From: Sphingomonas ginsenosidivorax
GTDB taxonomy: Bacteria; Pseudomonadota; Alphaproteobacteria; Sphingomonadales; Sphingomonadaceae
DNA: 64,000 bases
Assembly: GCF_007995065.1 (NCBI RefSeq)
Contig: NZ_VOQR01000001.1
Location: 3,538,501-3,602,500 of the forward strand
Direction of reading: 5' to 3'
A program made the translations under genes and the position numbers. Below, in pieces: positions 43,181 through 52,276 of the stretch (within the stretch, counting starts at the first letter, position 1; each line of letters starts with the position of its first letter). The notes below the pieces were generated by a model. It ran no database searches, had not been told where the DNA came from, and saw nothing but the letters and a program-made list of their open reading frames with translations.

Positions 43181-44089
43181 CTACGCGATGCGCAGGCCCG
43201 TAGTCAGCGCGTCCAGCACGGCGTTCACCTTCGGGCTGAGCTGCCGGCGTCTCGGCCAGACCAGGTGCAGCGCAAGCCCGGCGGTCGCACGGTCGGGCAG
43301 GATCTCGACCAGCTCGCCGCGCGCGAGCTCGTCCTCGATCAGCCAGGTCGCGAGCTGCGCGATCCCGAACCCGGCCTTGACCGCACCGACCTGCGCTTCC
43401 GCGCTGCCGAGCACGATGCGGGGCTCCATCGTCCGTTCCTCGACCAGTCCGGCATCGCCTGCGAAGCGCCACGGAATCGTGCTGCCGTCGGCGCGGCCGT
43501 AGAGGATGCAGTCGAACGCCGACAGGTCGTCGGCGCTGCGCGGCGTACCGCGTCGGTCGAGATAGGCAGGCGCCGCGCAGAAGATCACGCGTTCGGTGCC
43601 GAGATGCCGGTGGCCGAGCGTATCGACGCGCAGATCCGACGCGCCGATCCGGATCGCGACGTCGATGCCCTCCTCGACGATGTCGACCTTCCGGTCAGTG
43701 AAGGTGATGCTCGGGCGCAGGTTCGGGTGGCGTTCGGCGAACGCGAGCAACAGCGGCATCGCCTGCATCCGCCCGAACGCGACCGGTACGTCGATCTTCA
43801 ACCGTCCGACGATCTCCGATCGATGCGCCGCCAAGACGGCCTCCGCATCCGCCAGGTCGCCGAGCACGCGGACGCAGGTTTCGTAGAAGGCGGCGCCGAC
43901 ATCGGTGAGTGTCAGGCGGCGCGTGGTACGCTCGAACAGCCGGCTGCCGAGCCGCGCCTCGAGTCGCGCCACGCTCTTGCTGACCGCCGAATTGGTCAGG
44001 TTGAGGCGGACGCCCGCGGCGGTGAAACTGCCGGCATCCGCCGTGGTGACAAAGGCTTCGATGCCCTTGAGGCGTTCGGAGGGGATCAT
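43181..44089 (-). CDS. LysR family transcriptional regulator
   Basis: A 302-residue LysR regulator. The N-terminal winged helix is residues 5-64 (MIPSERLKGIEAFVTTADAG, LTNSAVSKSVARLEARLG, RLFERTTRRLTLT). The effector domain follows, containing VDIVEEGIDVAIRIGASDLRVD and LGHRHLGTERVIF, like the CrgA/DmlR-type subgroup. It is divergent from an MFS exporter gene across 109 bp that hold a palindrome of LysR-box form, so it most likely controls the MFS-EthD pair and itself. Confidence 0.9.
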   Translation of the reverse strand: MIPSERLKGIEAFVTTADAGSFTAAGVRLNLTNSAVSKSVARLEARLGSRLFERTTRRLTLTDVGAAFYETCVRVLGDLADAEAVLAAHRSEIVGRLKIDVPVAFGRMQAMPLLLAFAERHPNLRPSITFTDRKVDIVEEGIDVAIRIGASDLRVDTLGHRHLGTERVIFCAAPAYLDRRGTPRSADDLSAFDCILYGRADGSTIPWRFAGDAGLVEERTMEPRIVLGSAEAQVGAVKAGFGIAQLATWLIEDELARGELVEILPDRATAGLALHLVWPRRRQLSPKVNAVLDALTTGLRIA

Positions 44090-44110
44090 GGCGGCGCTCG
44101 ATTGTGGAAT

Positions 44111-44132
44111 ATTCGTCGCGCCATACGCGAAT
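44111..44132. promoter_or_regulatory. Candidate LysR operator
   Basis: ATTCG (44111-44115) and CGAAT (44128-44132) form an inverted repeat with 12 bp between arms, embedded in the AT-richest part of the LysR/MFS gap. It contains T-N11-A spacing as in LysR boxes and lies 22 bp from the lysR start. Confidence 0.5.
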
Positions 44133-44198
44133 TAATGCCGCGAGACCCGCCTTTCCGTCGCGCGTAGAGGGGGCGGCCCAATTGGAGCTGCCCCCCCG

Positions 44199-45410
44199 AT
44201 GTCGTCCGCTACGTCCGCCACGTCCGTCCACGCCGCATCGCCCGGCACCAAGTCCGCGGGGCATGGCCTCGCCGTGCTGCTGCTCGCGATTTCGGCGTTC
44301 GTGATCGTCACGACCGAGTTCATCATCGTCGGCCTGTTGCCCAGCCTGTCGCGCGACCTGGGGATCTCGATCTCGACCGCGGGGCAGCTGGTGACGCTGT
44401 TCGCGTTCACGGTGATGCTGGCGGGGCCGTTCCTGACCGCGATGCTCTCGCATTTCGAGCGCAAGCGGCTGTTCGTCGTGATCCTGGTGATCTTCGCCGG
44501 CGCGAACGCGCTCGCTGCCGCGGCGCCCGATATCTGGGTGCTCGGGCTCGCGCGCTTCCTGCCGGCGCTGGCGTTGCCGGTGTTCTGGGGCACGGCGAGC
44601 GAAACCGCGGGTGAGCTCGCGGGCCCCGAGAAATCGGGCAAGGCGGTCGCCAACGTCTATCTCGGCATTTCCGGCGCGATGGTGCTTGGGATCCCGCTCG
44701 GTACGCTCGCGTCGACCGCGTTCGGCTGGCGCGGGACGTTCTGGGGGCTGTCGGGGCTGTCGCTGCTGATGGCGGTGCTGCTGTTCGTCGTCATGCCGAC
44801 GCTGGCGAAGCCGGCACGGGTGAAGCTCGCCGAGCAGGCCAGGATCCTCAAGGACCCGTATTTCCTCGGCAACGTCGTGCTGTCGGTGATCGTCTTCACC
44901 GCGATGTTCACGGCGTACACCTATCTCGCCGACACGCTCGAGCAGATCGCCGGGATTCCCGCGGGGCAGGTCGGCTGGTGGCTGATGGGCTTCGGCATCG
45001 TCGGGCTCGGCGGCAACTGGCTGGGCGGGCAGTTCGTCGGGCGCGGGCCGCTGATGGTCACTGCGGTCGCGGCGCTGGTGCTCGCGGTCGGGATGGCCGC
45101 GACGACCTTGGTCGCGGGGTCGCATGCCTGGCTCGGCGTCGCGCTCGCGGTTTGGGGTATCGCGAACACCGCGCTCTATCCGATCTGCCAGGTCCGCGTG
45201 ATGCAGTCGGCCAGCCATGCGCAGGCGCTGGCCGGCACGCTCAACGTGTCGATGGCGAATGCCGGGATCGGCCTGGGCGCGATCATCGGCGGATCGGTGA
45301 TCCTGCACATGGGGCTGGCGAGCGTCGGCTATGTCGCCGCGGGAATCGCGCTTCTCGCGGCCGTCTTCACGCTGCTGGTCGCCCGGCTGAAGGCCCGCAG
45401 CGCCGCCTGA
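44199..45410 (+). CDS. MFS transporter (DHA1 type, AraJ/NepI-like)
   Basis: A 403-residue twelve-helix major facilitator. The first helix block reads LAISAFVIVTTEFIIVGLLPSLS, the D-[RK]-x-x-G-R region is represented by SHFERKRLFV, and motif C-like GMAATTLVAGSHAWLG occurs in the second half. The TEFIIVGLLP start marks the DHA1 group that exports drugs, purine ribonucleosides or sugars. The exported substrate is unknown. It is divergent from lysR and 50 bp before the EthD-like gene, probably an operon. Confidence 0.9.
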   Translation: MSSATSATSVHAASPGTKSAGHGLAVLLLAISAFVIVTTEFIIVGLLPSLSRDLGISISTAGQLVTLFAFTVMLAGPFLTAMLSHFERKRLFVVILVIFAGANALAAAAPDIWVLGLARFLPALALPVFWGTASETAGELAGPEKSGKAVANVYLGISGAMVLGIPLGTLASTAFGWRGTFWGLSGLSLLMAVLLFVVMPTLAKPARVKLAEQARILKDPYFLGNVVLSVIVFTAMFTAYTYLADTLEQIAGIPAGQVGWWLMGFGIVGLGGNWLGGQFVGRGPLMVTAVAALVLAVGMAATTLVAGSHAWLGVALAVWGIANTALYPICQVRVMQSASHAQALAGTLNVSMANAGIGLGAIIGGSVILHMGLASVGYVAAGIALLAAVFTLLVARLKARSAA

Positions 45411-45460
45411 TCCATTTCCCGCCGGCGCGCGTTGAGCGCCGGATCTTAGAGGAGCATGTC

Positions 45461-46378
45461 ATGCCCAAGGTTTCCACCACCGCCGATTACGCCGCGCGCG
45501 ACGCGAGCATCGCGATCAACAGCTACACCACGGTGCTGCGGCGGCCGCGCGTGCCGCACGACATCTTCGCGACCTATTGGCGCGACGTGCACGGGCCGCT
45601 GTGTTCGCGGATTCCGGGGCTCGGCTGGTACGTCCAGAACCATCTGGACCGCGAGCAGGACGCGCACCTCTGGCCCGCGATCGACGGCATCGCGGCGTTC
45701 GCCGACTATGAACTCGATGGCGGCGTCGAGATCGGGTTCGCATCGAAGGCGGACCAGGCCGTGTTCAACGCGGCGAGCCCTATCCTGTTCGCCGACGAGC
45801 AGAACATGTTCGCGGCGACGGTCGCCTATGCACTGCCGAGCGGCTCGCGCACTTTGGTCGACCGGGTGCCCGATCCGGTCCCCAATGGCGACGACGGGCT
45901 GGACCGCATCCATGTCCATCTCGGCGCGCGTGGAAGCGATGCGGCGGCGTTCGGTGCGGCGATGACCGGCTTTGCCGAGACGCTGGCGGCAGACCCGTCG
46001 GTGTTGAAGCTCCGGCTGCATCTGCCCGACCGCTACGACAATGCGGAGCCGGCGCCGCCTGCGCCGAATGTCGATCACGCGGTGCCCGCGGACCGGACGC
46101 TGATCGCGATCCTCGACCTCGCGTTCGAGACCCCGCTCGCGCGCCGGCATGTTCTCGAGTCGGAGACGTTCCTGGCGGCCTATCGCGCGCAGACGGGGCA
46201 GGTCGCACACGCGTCGGCGTTCGCGGTCAGCGGCGTCTACACCTATGTGCGCGACGGACAGATGACGACGGCCGGGCTGCGCGGCAGCCGTGCGGCGCAG
46301 CTGATCGAGCGGCTGGGTGCGAACAACCAGGTCGCGGACGACGTGCGCGGGATGATCGCGACCGGAGTCGTGCGCTAG
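45461..46378 (+). CDS. EthD-domain protein (dimeric alpha-beta barrel)
   Basis: A 305-residue protein with two ferredoxin-like halves. The first half begins near TVLRRPRVPHDIFATYWRDVHGPL, the EthD pattern (xxFxxYWxxxHGPL); the second half carries RIHVHLGARGSDAAAFGAAM. EthD-type proteins accompany degradative P450s or act as small dehydratase-like enzymes, but here no P450 is near. Strong ribosome site AGAGGAG 7 bp before the ATG. Expected to be controlled with the MFS gene by the LysR protein. The reaction is unknown. Confidence 0.72.
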   Translation: MPKVSTTADYAARDASIAINSYTTVLRRPRVPHDIFATYWRDVHGPLCSRIPGLGWYVQNHLDREQDAHLWPAIDGIAAFADYELDGGVEIGFASKADQAVFNAASPILFADEQNMFAATVAYALPSGSRTLVDRVPDPVPNGDDGLDRIHVHLGARGSDAAAFGAAMTGFAETLAADPSVLKLRLHLPDRYDNAEPAPPAPNVDHAVPADRTLIAILDLAFETPLARRHVLESETFLAAYRAQTGQVAHASAFAVSGVYTYVRDGQMTTAGLRGSRAAQLIERLGANNQVADDVRGMIATGVVR

Positions 46379-46405
46379 ACGTGGATGGGGGACGGGCGTC
46401 GGGGA

Positions 46406-46425
46406 CTGAGCGAGGCGTCGCTCAG
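46406..46425. terminator. Hairpin between convergent EthD and DUF1674 genes
   Basis: CTGAGCGA (46406-46413) pairs with TCGCTCAG (46418-46425) around GGCG. The right arm contains the stop codon of the DUF1674 gene (46422-46424), so it can serve transcripts from both sides. Confidence 0.5.
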
Positions 46426-46583
46426 AAGTCGATCGCCATGCCCTTCAGCTCCCAGTCGCCATAGCGCACCGGGTTGCGGCCCATCGGGTCCTCGGCGGGC
46501 TCGGGCACGGCCTCGGGCTCGGGGACCGGCGTGGTCTTCGACAGATAGGCGGGAGGCTTCACATGGTCGGGGCGCTGGCCCAT
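46422..46583 (-). CDS. DUF1674 protein, succinate dehydrogenase assembly factor 4-like
   Basis: A 53-residue protein ending GRNPVRYGDWELKGMAIDF, which is the diagnostic C-terminus of DUF1674 / SDHAF4. In mitochondria SDHAF4 binds the flavinylated succinate dehydrogenase subunit during complex II assembly; the bacterial role is inferred from that. A Pro/Glu-rich segment precedes the motif. The start at 46583 (MGQRPDHVKPPAYL) is preferred over an ATG at 46625. It is divergent from rsmB. Confidence 0.88.
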   Translation of the reverse strand: MGQRPDHVKPPAYLSKTTPVPEPEAVPEPAEDPMGRNPVRYGDWELKGMAIDF

Positions 46584-46675
46584 CGCGGGTCTCCGAGTTG
46601 CGGGTTTGCGTTCTAGCCGCCACATGGGGGCGATCGCGCCGCATTGCCATGCGCCGCCCCAGCGAAGGACCTTCG

Positions 46676-47953
46676 ATGCCCGATTATACCCATGCGCCCG
46701 AGCCGCTCGGCGTTCCCACGCGCCGTGCCGCGATCCGCCTGCTCGATGCGGTGCTCCGCCGTGGCGAGGCGCTCGAGGCCGCGCTGCCCGCCGCGACGCG
46801 CGCGATCCACGGGCCCGATCGGGGTCTTGCGCATGCGATCGCCGCGGAAACGCTGCGGCGGCTGCCCGATCTCGACGCGCTGATCGATTCGGCGACCAAG
46901 ACCAACCTGCCCGACGACGCGAAGGCGCGGATGGCGCTCCGGATCGCGCTGGTCCAGACGCTGGTGCTGGGCACGCCGAGCCACGCTGCGATCGCGACCG
47001 TGCTGCCGCTGGTCGATGGGGGGCCGCGGAAGCTGGTGCACGGCGTGTTCGGGACGCTGTTCCGTGCAGGCGTGCTGCTGCCCGAGGTGCCGACGCTGCC
47101 CGCGCCGGTCGAACTGCGCTGGGAAGCGGCGTGGGGCGAGGAGATGGTCGATGCCGCGCGCGTCGCGATCGCAGTGCCGCCGCCGCTCGACCTGACGATC
47201 GCCGACCCGTCCGAGACCGAGGGCTGGCGCGAGAAGCTGGGCGGGGTCAGCTTCATGCCGGGCCATCTGCGGCTCGGCGAACATGCGTCGGTGCCCGACA
47301 TGGACGGCTTTTCCGATGGCGCGTGGTGGGTGCAGGATATCGCGGCGTCGCTGCCCGCGCGGTTGCTGGGGCAGGGGGCGGGCCATGTCCTCGATCTGTG
47401 TGCGGCGCCCGGGGGCAAGTCGCTGCAACTCGCGGCGGCGGGCTGGACGGTTACCTCGGTCGATAATTCGCAGAGCCGGATCAAGCGGTTGCGCGAGAAC
47501 CTGTTCCGCACGCATCTGAAGGCCGAGGTGGTCAATGCCGACATCCTCGACTGGCAGCCGGCCGAGCCCGCCGACGCGGTGCTGATCGATGCGCCGTGCA
47601 GCGCGACGGGTATCTTCCGGCGCCACCCGGACGTGCTGCACCGCGTGCGGCCGTCGATCATCGCCGAGACCGCGGCGCTGCAGGCGCGGATTTTCGCGCG
47701 TGCGGCGGATTGGGTGAAGCCGGGTGGGACGCTGGTGTACGCGACCTGCTCGCTGGAGCTGTCGGAGGGGGAGGCGCAGCTGGATGCGTTCCTCGCGGCG
47801 CGCAGCGATTATTCCGTGGTGCCGGTGGCGCAGAGCGAATTGCCCGAGGGGATTGCGCCGACCGAGCAGGGCACCGTCCGCACCCTGCCGGGGATGCTGG
47901 CGGAGCAGGGCGGCGCGGATGGGTTCTTCATGGTGCGGTTGAAGCGGAGCTAG
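46676..47953 (+). CDS. rsmB: 16S rRNA m5C967 methyltransferase RsmB
   Basis: A 425-residue RNA cytosine-5 methyltransferase. The NusB-like N-terminal domain (residues about 12-140) is followed by the catalytic domain with SAM motif VLDLCAAPGGKSLQLA, the catalytic cysteine pair in DAPCSATGIFRRHPDV and ATCSLELSEGE. The N-terminal NusB-like domain separates RsmB from RsmF. The start at 46676 gives MPDYTHAPEPLGV. It precedes rpe, heparinase-like and purH genes, an order common in alphaproteobacteria. Confidence 0.92.
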   Translation: MPDYTHAPEPLGVPTRRAAIRLLDAVLRRGEALEAALPAATRAIHGPDRGLAHAIAAETLRRLPDLDALIDSATKTNLPDDAKARMALRIALVQTLVLGTPSHAAIATVLPLVDGGPRKLVHGVFGTLFRAGVLLPEVPTLPAPVELRWEAAWGEEMVDAARVAIAVPPPLDLTIADPSETEGWREKLGGVSFMPGHLRLGEHASVPDMDGFSDGAWWVQDIAASLPARLLGQGAGHVLDLCAAPGGKSLQLAAAGWTVTSVDNSQSRIKRLRENLFRTHLKAEVVNADILDWQPAEPADAVLIDAPCSATGIFRRHPDVLHRVRPSIIAETAALQARIFARAADWVKPGGTLVYATCSLELSEGEAQLDAFLAARSDYSVVPVAQSELPEGIAPTEQGTVRTLPGMLAEQGGADGFFMVRLKRS

Positions 47954-47956
47954 TCG

Positions 47957-48031
47957 TTCTCCCGCGAAGGCGGGAGTCCAGGGGCAAGCAGCGCTGCGTG
48001 CGTAACCCTGGATTCCCGCTTTCGCGGGAAA
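47957..48031. repeat. Family D palindromic repeat
   Basis: TTCTCCCGCGAAGGCGGGAG and TCCCGCTTTCGCGGGAA are outer arms; GTCCAGGG / CCCTGGAT are inner arms; the centre is GCAAGCAGCGCTGCGTGCG. It fills the gap after rsmB and before rpe. Confidence 0.7.
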
Positions 48032-48080
48032 ACCGTCAGGTGCCAGTTCCGCACCCGCGAATCCCGCGCTAGGACAGGTC

Positions 48081-48740
48081 ATGCATCCCGTCCGTATCGC
48101 ACCCTCGATCCTGTCCGCCGACTTCTCGAAACTCGGGGAGGAGGTGCGCGCGATCGACGAAGCCGGGGCCGACTGGATCCATGTCGACGTGATGGACGGG
48201 CATTTCGTCCCCAACATCTCGTTCGGCCCGGCGGTGATGAAGTCGGTACGCGGCGTCACCACCAAGCCGTTCGACGTCCATCTGATGATCGCGCCGGTCG
48301 ACGTCTATCTCGACGCGTTCGCCGAGGCCGGCGCGGACTGCATCACCGTGCACTACGAGGCGGGACCGCACATCCATCGCTCGCTCCAGCACATCAAGTC
48401 GCTCGGCAAGCGCGCGGGCGTGGTGATCTGCCCGGGGACGCCGGCCAAGATGCTCGATTACCTGCTCGACATGGTCGACCTGGTACTGGTGATGAGCGTC
48501 AATCCCGGGTTCGGCGGGCAGAGCTTCATCCCGAGCCAGCTCAAGAAGATCTCGGCGATCCGCACGATGATCGAGAAAAGCGGGCGCGATATCGATCTCG
48601 AGGTCGATGGCGGGGTCGACGCCGCTTGGGCGAAGCGGTGCATCGAGGCGGGCGCGGACGCGCTGGTCGCAGGCACCTCGGTATTTCGCGGCGGGCCGTC
48701 GGCCTATGCGGCGAACATCGCCGCGCTGAGGGGCGATTGA
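48081..48740 (+). CDS. rpe: Ribulose-phosphate 3-epimerase
   Basis: A 219-residue TIM barrel interconverting ribulose- and xylulose-5-phosphate in the pentose phosphate pathway. Landmarks in order: [33 protein letters not shown] (metal-binding His and Asp), [23 protein letters not shown], and LEVDGGVD with phosphate-binding GTSVFRG. Its stop overlaps a TTG start of the heparinase-like gene (TTGA). Confidence 0.96.
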   Translation: MHPVRIAPSILSADFSKLGEEVRAIDEAGADWIHVDVMDGHFVPNISFGPAVMKSVRGVTTKPFDVHLMIAPVDVYLDAFAEAGADCITVHYEAGPHIHRSLQHIKSLGKRAGVVICPGTPAKMLDYLLDMVDLVLVMSVNPGFGGQSFIPSQLKKISAIRTMIEKSGRDIDLEVDGGVDAAWAKRCIEAGADALVAGTSVFRGGPSAYAANIAALRGD

Positions 48741-50470
48741 GCACGCCGGCGCCCGAACCCGCACCCGACGGGATCGACGAAGGCCGGCGGCTGATCCGGC
48801 TGGGCGGCGATGCGGCGCTGTCGCTCGCCGACCGCCTGGCCGAGCGGTTCCACCGGCTGACCTGGCGGACGCCGATCCATTCGATCCGGCTGAAGGGCCG
48901 CTATCCGCTGAAGCTGATCGCGGTGCCCGAGGATCCGGTGATGGGCGACGTCCCGCGCGGCCATGCGCTGCTCGAAGGCGTGATCGGCCTGCGCGGCGAG
49001 ACGCGCGACATCGAGACGCTCGACCTCGCCAAGCCCGACTGGGGCAAGCCGTTCGCCGAGCATCTGCACAGCTTCGCTTGGCTCCGCGACCTGTCGACCG
49101 TCGCGACGCGCGCGCGGGGCGCGCCGATCGCCGAGCATCTGATGAGCCTGTGGCTGGCGACGCATGGCGACACCGTCGGCGGGCTCGCCTGGCGGCCCGA
49201 TATCTGGGGCCGGCGGATCCTGTTCTGGACGTGCCATGCGCCGCTGATCCTGTCGTCGGCGGACCTGATCTATCGGTCGAAGGTGCTGAACGCGCTGGCG
49301 CGCGGCGCGCGGCATCTCGATCGCGGCGCGGACAAGGCCGCGGCGGGGGCGCCGCGGATCGCGGCGTGGTGCGGCGTCGTTGCGGCCGGGCTGCTGATCC
49401 CCGGCGGCGAACCGCGCCAGGCGTTCGGCGAGGCGGGATTGCTGCGCGCGCTCGGCACCGGGCTGTTCGACGATGGCGGATCGGTGTCGCGCAGTCCGGC
49501 GATGCTGCTCGACTGCATCCAGCTGCTCAGCATGCTGCAGGAAACCTATGCGGCGCGGCGGATGGAGCTGCCCGAGCCGGTCGCGGCGACGCTGACGCGG
49601 ATGGTCGCGGCGTTGCTCGGCGTGATGCACGGCGATCGCGCGCTGTCGAGCTGGCAGGGCGGCGGGCCGTTCGCCGAGGCCGAGATCGCCGCGGTGATTG
49701 AGGCGAGCGGGGTGCGGACGCGGCCGCTGCGCCAGGCGCGCGACTGGGGCTATCAGCGGCTCGCAGCGGGGACCGCGGTGCTGATCGTCGACGCCGCCCC
49801 GCCGCCGGTCGCGCGGCTGGTCGAGGGCGGCTGCGCGTCGACGCTGGCGTTCGAATTCTCGGACGGGCCGGCGCGGATCGTCGTCAATTGCGGCGGCGCG
49901 CGCGCGGGCGTGGCGCAGCTCCCGGCGGCGCTTGCCGAAGGATTGCGGTCGACCGCGGCGCATTCGACGCTGACGATCGCCGACAGCAACTCGACCGCGA
50001 TCCATGCCGATGGCACGCTGGGGCGCGGTGTCGCCGAGGTCGAGCTGAGCCGCCAGGAATCGGACGCGGCCAGCCGGATCGAGGCGAGCCATGACGGCTA
50101 TGTCCGCCGCTGGGGGTTCGCGCATCGCCGCCAGCTGATGCTGACCGGCGACGGCAAGGAACTGCGCGGCGAGGATGCACTGTTGCCCAAGGGCAAGAAG
50201 CGCCATGCCGGCGTGACGCCGTTTGCGATCCGATTCCATCTGGGCGCGGGCGTGCAGGTGTCGATGACCGCGGATGCGCTCGGCGCAATCCTGCGGCTGC
50301 CGGGCGGCGCGCTGTGGCAGTTCAGGTGTCGCGGCGGGCTGCTCGCGGTCGAGGACAGCGTGTGGATCGCGGCCGATGGCCGGCCGGTGCAGACGCAGCA
50401 GCTGATCGTGACGGGTGAGGCGGCGGCCGGTGGCGCCAACGTCAGCTGGGCGCTCAAGAAGGCGCTGTAA
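48737..50470 (+). CDS. Heparinase II/III family protein
   Basis: A 577-residue protein with an N-terminal all-helical toroid (residues about 60-330) and a C-terminal beta-sandwich heparinase II/III-like domain (about 340-560, with [26 protein letters not shown] and [15 protein letters not shown]). It has no signal peptide, so a cytoplasmic role differs from secreted lyases. The start is TTG at 48737, overlapping rpe, with GAGG 5 bp upstream. The gene is conserved between rpe/rsmB and purH in alphaproteobacteria, yet its substrate is unknown. Confidence 0.87.
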   Translation: MSTPAPEPAPDGIDEGRRLIRLGGDAALSLADRLAERFHRLTWRTPIHSIRLKGRYPLKLIAVPEDPVMGDVPRGHALLEGVIGLRGETRDIETLDLAKPDWGKPFAEHLHSFAWLRDLSTVATRARGAPIAEHLMSLWLATHGDTVGGLAWRPDIWGRRILFWTCHAPLILSSADLIYRSKVLNALARGARHLDRGADKAAAGAPRIAAWCGVVAAGLLIPGGEPRQAFGEAGLLRALGTGLFDDGGSVSRSPAMLLDCIQLLSMLQETYAARRMELPEPVAATLTRMVAALLGVMHGDRALSSWQGGGPFAEAEIAAVIEASGVRTRPLRQARDWGYQRLAAGTAVLIVDAAPPPVARLVEGGCASTLAFEFSDGPARIVVNCGGARAGVAQLPAALAEGLRSTAAHSTLTIADSNSTAIHADGTLGRGVAEVELSRQESDAASRIEASHDGYVRRWGFAHRRQLMLTGDGKELRGEDALLPKGKKRHAGVTPFAIRFHLGAGVQVSMTADALGAILRLPGGALWQFRCRGGLLAVEDSVWIAADGRPVQTQQLIVTGEAAAGGANVSWALKKAL

Positions 50471-50472
50471 CA

Positions 50473-50563
50473 CCGTCATGCTGAACTTGGTTCAGCATCC
50501 ACCGCGCCACGGACGATGGCGCTTGGGGGAAAGGTGGACCCTGAAACAAGTTCAGGGTGACGG
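50473..50563. repeat. Family E palindromic repeat
   Basis: CCGTCATGCTGAACTTGGTT at the left is mirrored by CCTGAAACAAGTTCAGGGTG plus ACGG at the right; CATCCACC / GGTGGACC are inner arms. Same family as 53803-53896. Confidence 0.75.
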
Positions 50564-50649
50564 ACGAGGCGCGCTCGGGCGCCCCCTCTGTTCGCAGCGC
50601 CCATCCGCCGCTAAGGCCCCCGCATCCTCGCCGCCGACGAAAGATCCTC

Positions 50650-52212
50650 ATGACCAGCATCCCCATCCGCCGCGCGCTCCTGTCGGTGTCCGACAAGACC
50701 GGCATTGTCGACCTCGCGACCGCGCTTGCCGCCAAGGGCGTCGAGCTGGTTTCGACCGGCGGGACCGCTACTGCGCTCCGCGCCGCGGGGCTCGCGGTGC
50801 GCGACGTGTCGGAGCTGACCGGTTTTCCCGAGATGATGGACGGCCGCGTCAAGACGCTGCACCCGATGGTGCATGGCGGGCTGCTCGCGGTGCGCGACGA
50901 TGCGGGGCATGTCGCGTCGATGGAGGAGCATGCGATCGGCGCGATCGACCTCGTGATCGTCAATCTCTATCCGTTCGAGGCGACCGTCGCGAGGGGCGCG
51001 GACCGCGACACCGTGATCGAGAATATCGACATCGGGGGTCCCAGCATGGTGCGGTCGGCGGCGAAGAACCACGCGTTCGTCGCGATCGTCACCGATCCCG
51101 CCGACTATGCGACGGTCGCGGGCGGCAGCACGACGCTCGATGATCGCAAGCGGCTGGCTGCCAAGGCGTTCGCGACCACTGCCGCCTATGACGGCGCGAT
51201 CGCGACGTGGTTCGGCACCGTCGACCAGGGCGAGGCCTTTCCCGAGACGCTGCCGATCACGCTCAAGCGCGGCGATGCGCTGCGCTACGGCGAGAATCCG
51301 CACCAGTCTGCGGCCTTCTACACGGCGACGGGCAGCGTCCGCGGGATCGGCCAGGCGCGGCAGGTGCAGGGCAAGGCGCTCAGCTACAACAATCTCAACG
51401 ACGCCGATGCCGCACTCGAACTGATCGCCGAGTTCCGTGACGCGGCGCCGTCGGTCGTCATCGTCAAGCACGCCAACCCGTGCGGTGTCGCGACCGCGGC
51501 AACGTTGGGCGAGGCCTATGCCGCGGCGTTCGCGTGCGACACGGTGTCCGCGTTCGGCGGCATTATCGCCGTCAACCGCACGCTCGACGCCGAGACGGCG
51601 CGCGCGATCACCGGGATCTTCACCGAGGTCGTCGTTGCACCCGACGCGGACGAGGAAGCGATCGCGCTGTTCGCCGCGAAGAAGAACCTGCGGCTGCTGC
51701 TGACCGGCGAGCTGCCCGATCCGGCCCGCGCCGGGCTTACCGCCAAGTCGATCGCGGGTGGCTGGCTCGTCCAGGGCCGCGACAACGGCACGCCGGGCGA
51801 ACTGACCGTGGTGACGAAGCGCCAGCCGACGCCGCAGGAACTCGCCGACTGCCGTTTCGCGTGGACGGTCGCCAAGCACACCAAGTCGAACGCGATCGTC
51901 TATGCCAAGGACGGCAGCACCGCAGGCGTCGGCGCGGGCCAGATGAACCGCCTGGAGTCCGCGCGGATCGCGGCGTGGAAGGCGAAGGATGCCGCGGAGA
52001 AGGCGGGCTGGGCCACGCCGCGCACGATCGGCTCGGCCGTGGCGTCGGACGCCTTCTTCCCATTCGCTGACGGGCTGCTGGCGGCGGTCGAGGCGGGGGC
52101 GACCGCGGTGATCCAGCCGGGTGGTTCGATCCGCGATGCCGACGTCATCGCCGCGGCGGACGAGGCGGGCCTCGCGATGGTGTTCACGGGGATGCGTCAC
52201 TTCCGGCACTGA
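50650..52212 (+). CDS. purH: Bifunctional AICAR transformylase / IMP cyclohydrolase PurH
   Basis: A 520-residue enzyme for the last two steps of purine synthesis to IMP. The N-terminal cyclohydrolase domain has [25 protein letters not shown] and [16 protein letters not shown]. The C-terminal transformylase domain has the catalytic Lys-His in [12 protein letters not shown], plus [10 protein letters not shown] and [11 protein letters not shown]. The ATG at 50650 is followed by [14 protein letters not shown], matching homologs; the frame is open upstream through a repeat but not homologous. Confidence 0.96.
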   Translation: MTSIPIRRALLSVSDKTGIVDLATALAAKGVELVSTGGTATALRAAGLAVRDVSELTGFPEMMDGRVKTLHPMVHGGLLAVRDDAGHVASMEEHAIGAIDLVIVNLYPFEATVARGADRDTVIENIDIGGPSMVRSAAKNHAFVAIVTDPADYATVAGGSTTLDDRKRLAAKAFATTAAYDGAIATWFGTVDQGEAFPETLPITLKRGDALRYGENPHQSAAFYTATGSVRGIGQARQVQGKALSYNNLNDADAALELIAEFRDAAPSVVIVKHANPCGVATAATLGEAYAAAFACDTVSAFGGIIAVNRTLDAETARAITGIFTEVVVAPDADEEAIALFAAKKNLRLLLTGELPDPARAGLTAKSIAGGWLVQGRDNGTPGELTVVTKRQPTPQELADCRFAWTVAKHTKSNAIVYAKDGSTAGVGAGQMNRLESARIAAWKAKDAAEKAGWATPRTIGSAVASDAFFPFADGLLAAVEAGATAVIQPGGSIRDADVIAAADEAGLAMVFTGMRHFRH

Positions 52213-52215
52213 GGT

Positions 52216-52267
52216 GGTCACCCGCGAAGGCGGGTGCCCAGTCTGGGTCCCCGCCTCCGCGGGGACA
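52216..52267. repeat. Family D-like palindromic repeat, short
   Basis: GGTCACCCGCGAAGGCGGGT and GGTCCCCGCCTCCGCGGGGA, each arm itself a hairpin, joined by GCCCAGTCTGG. It lies between the convergent purH and flippase genes. Confidence 0.65.
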
Positions 52268-52276
52268 CAAAATGGG

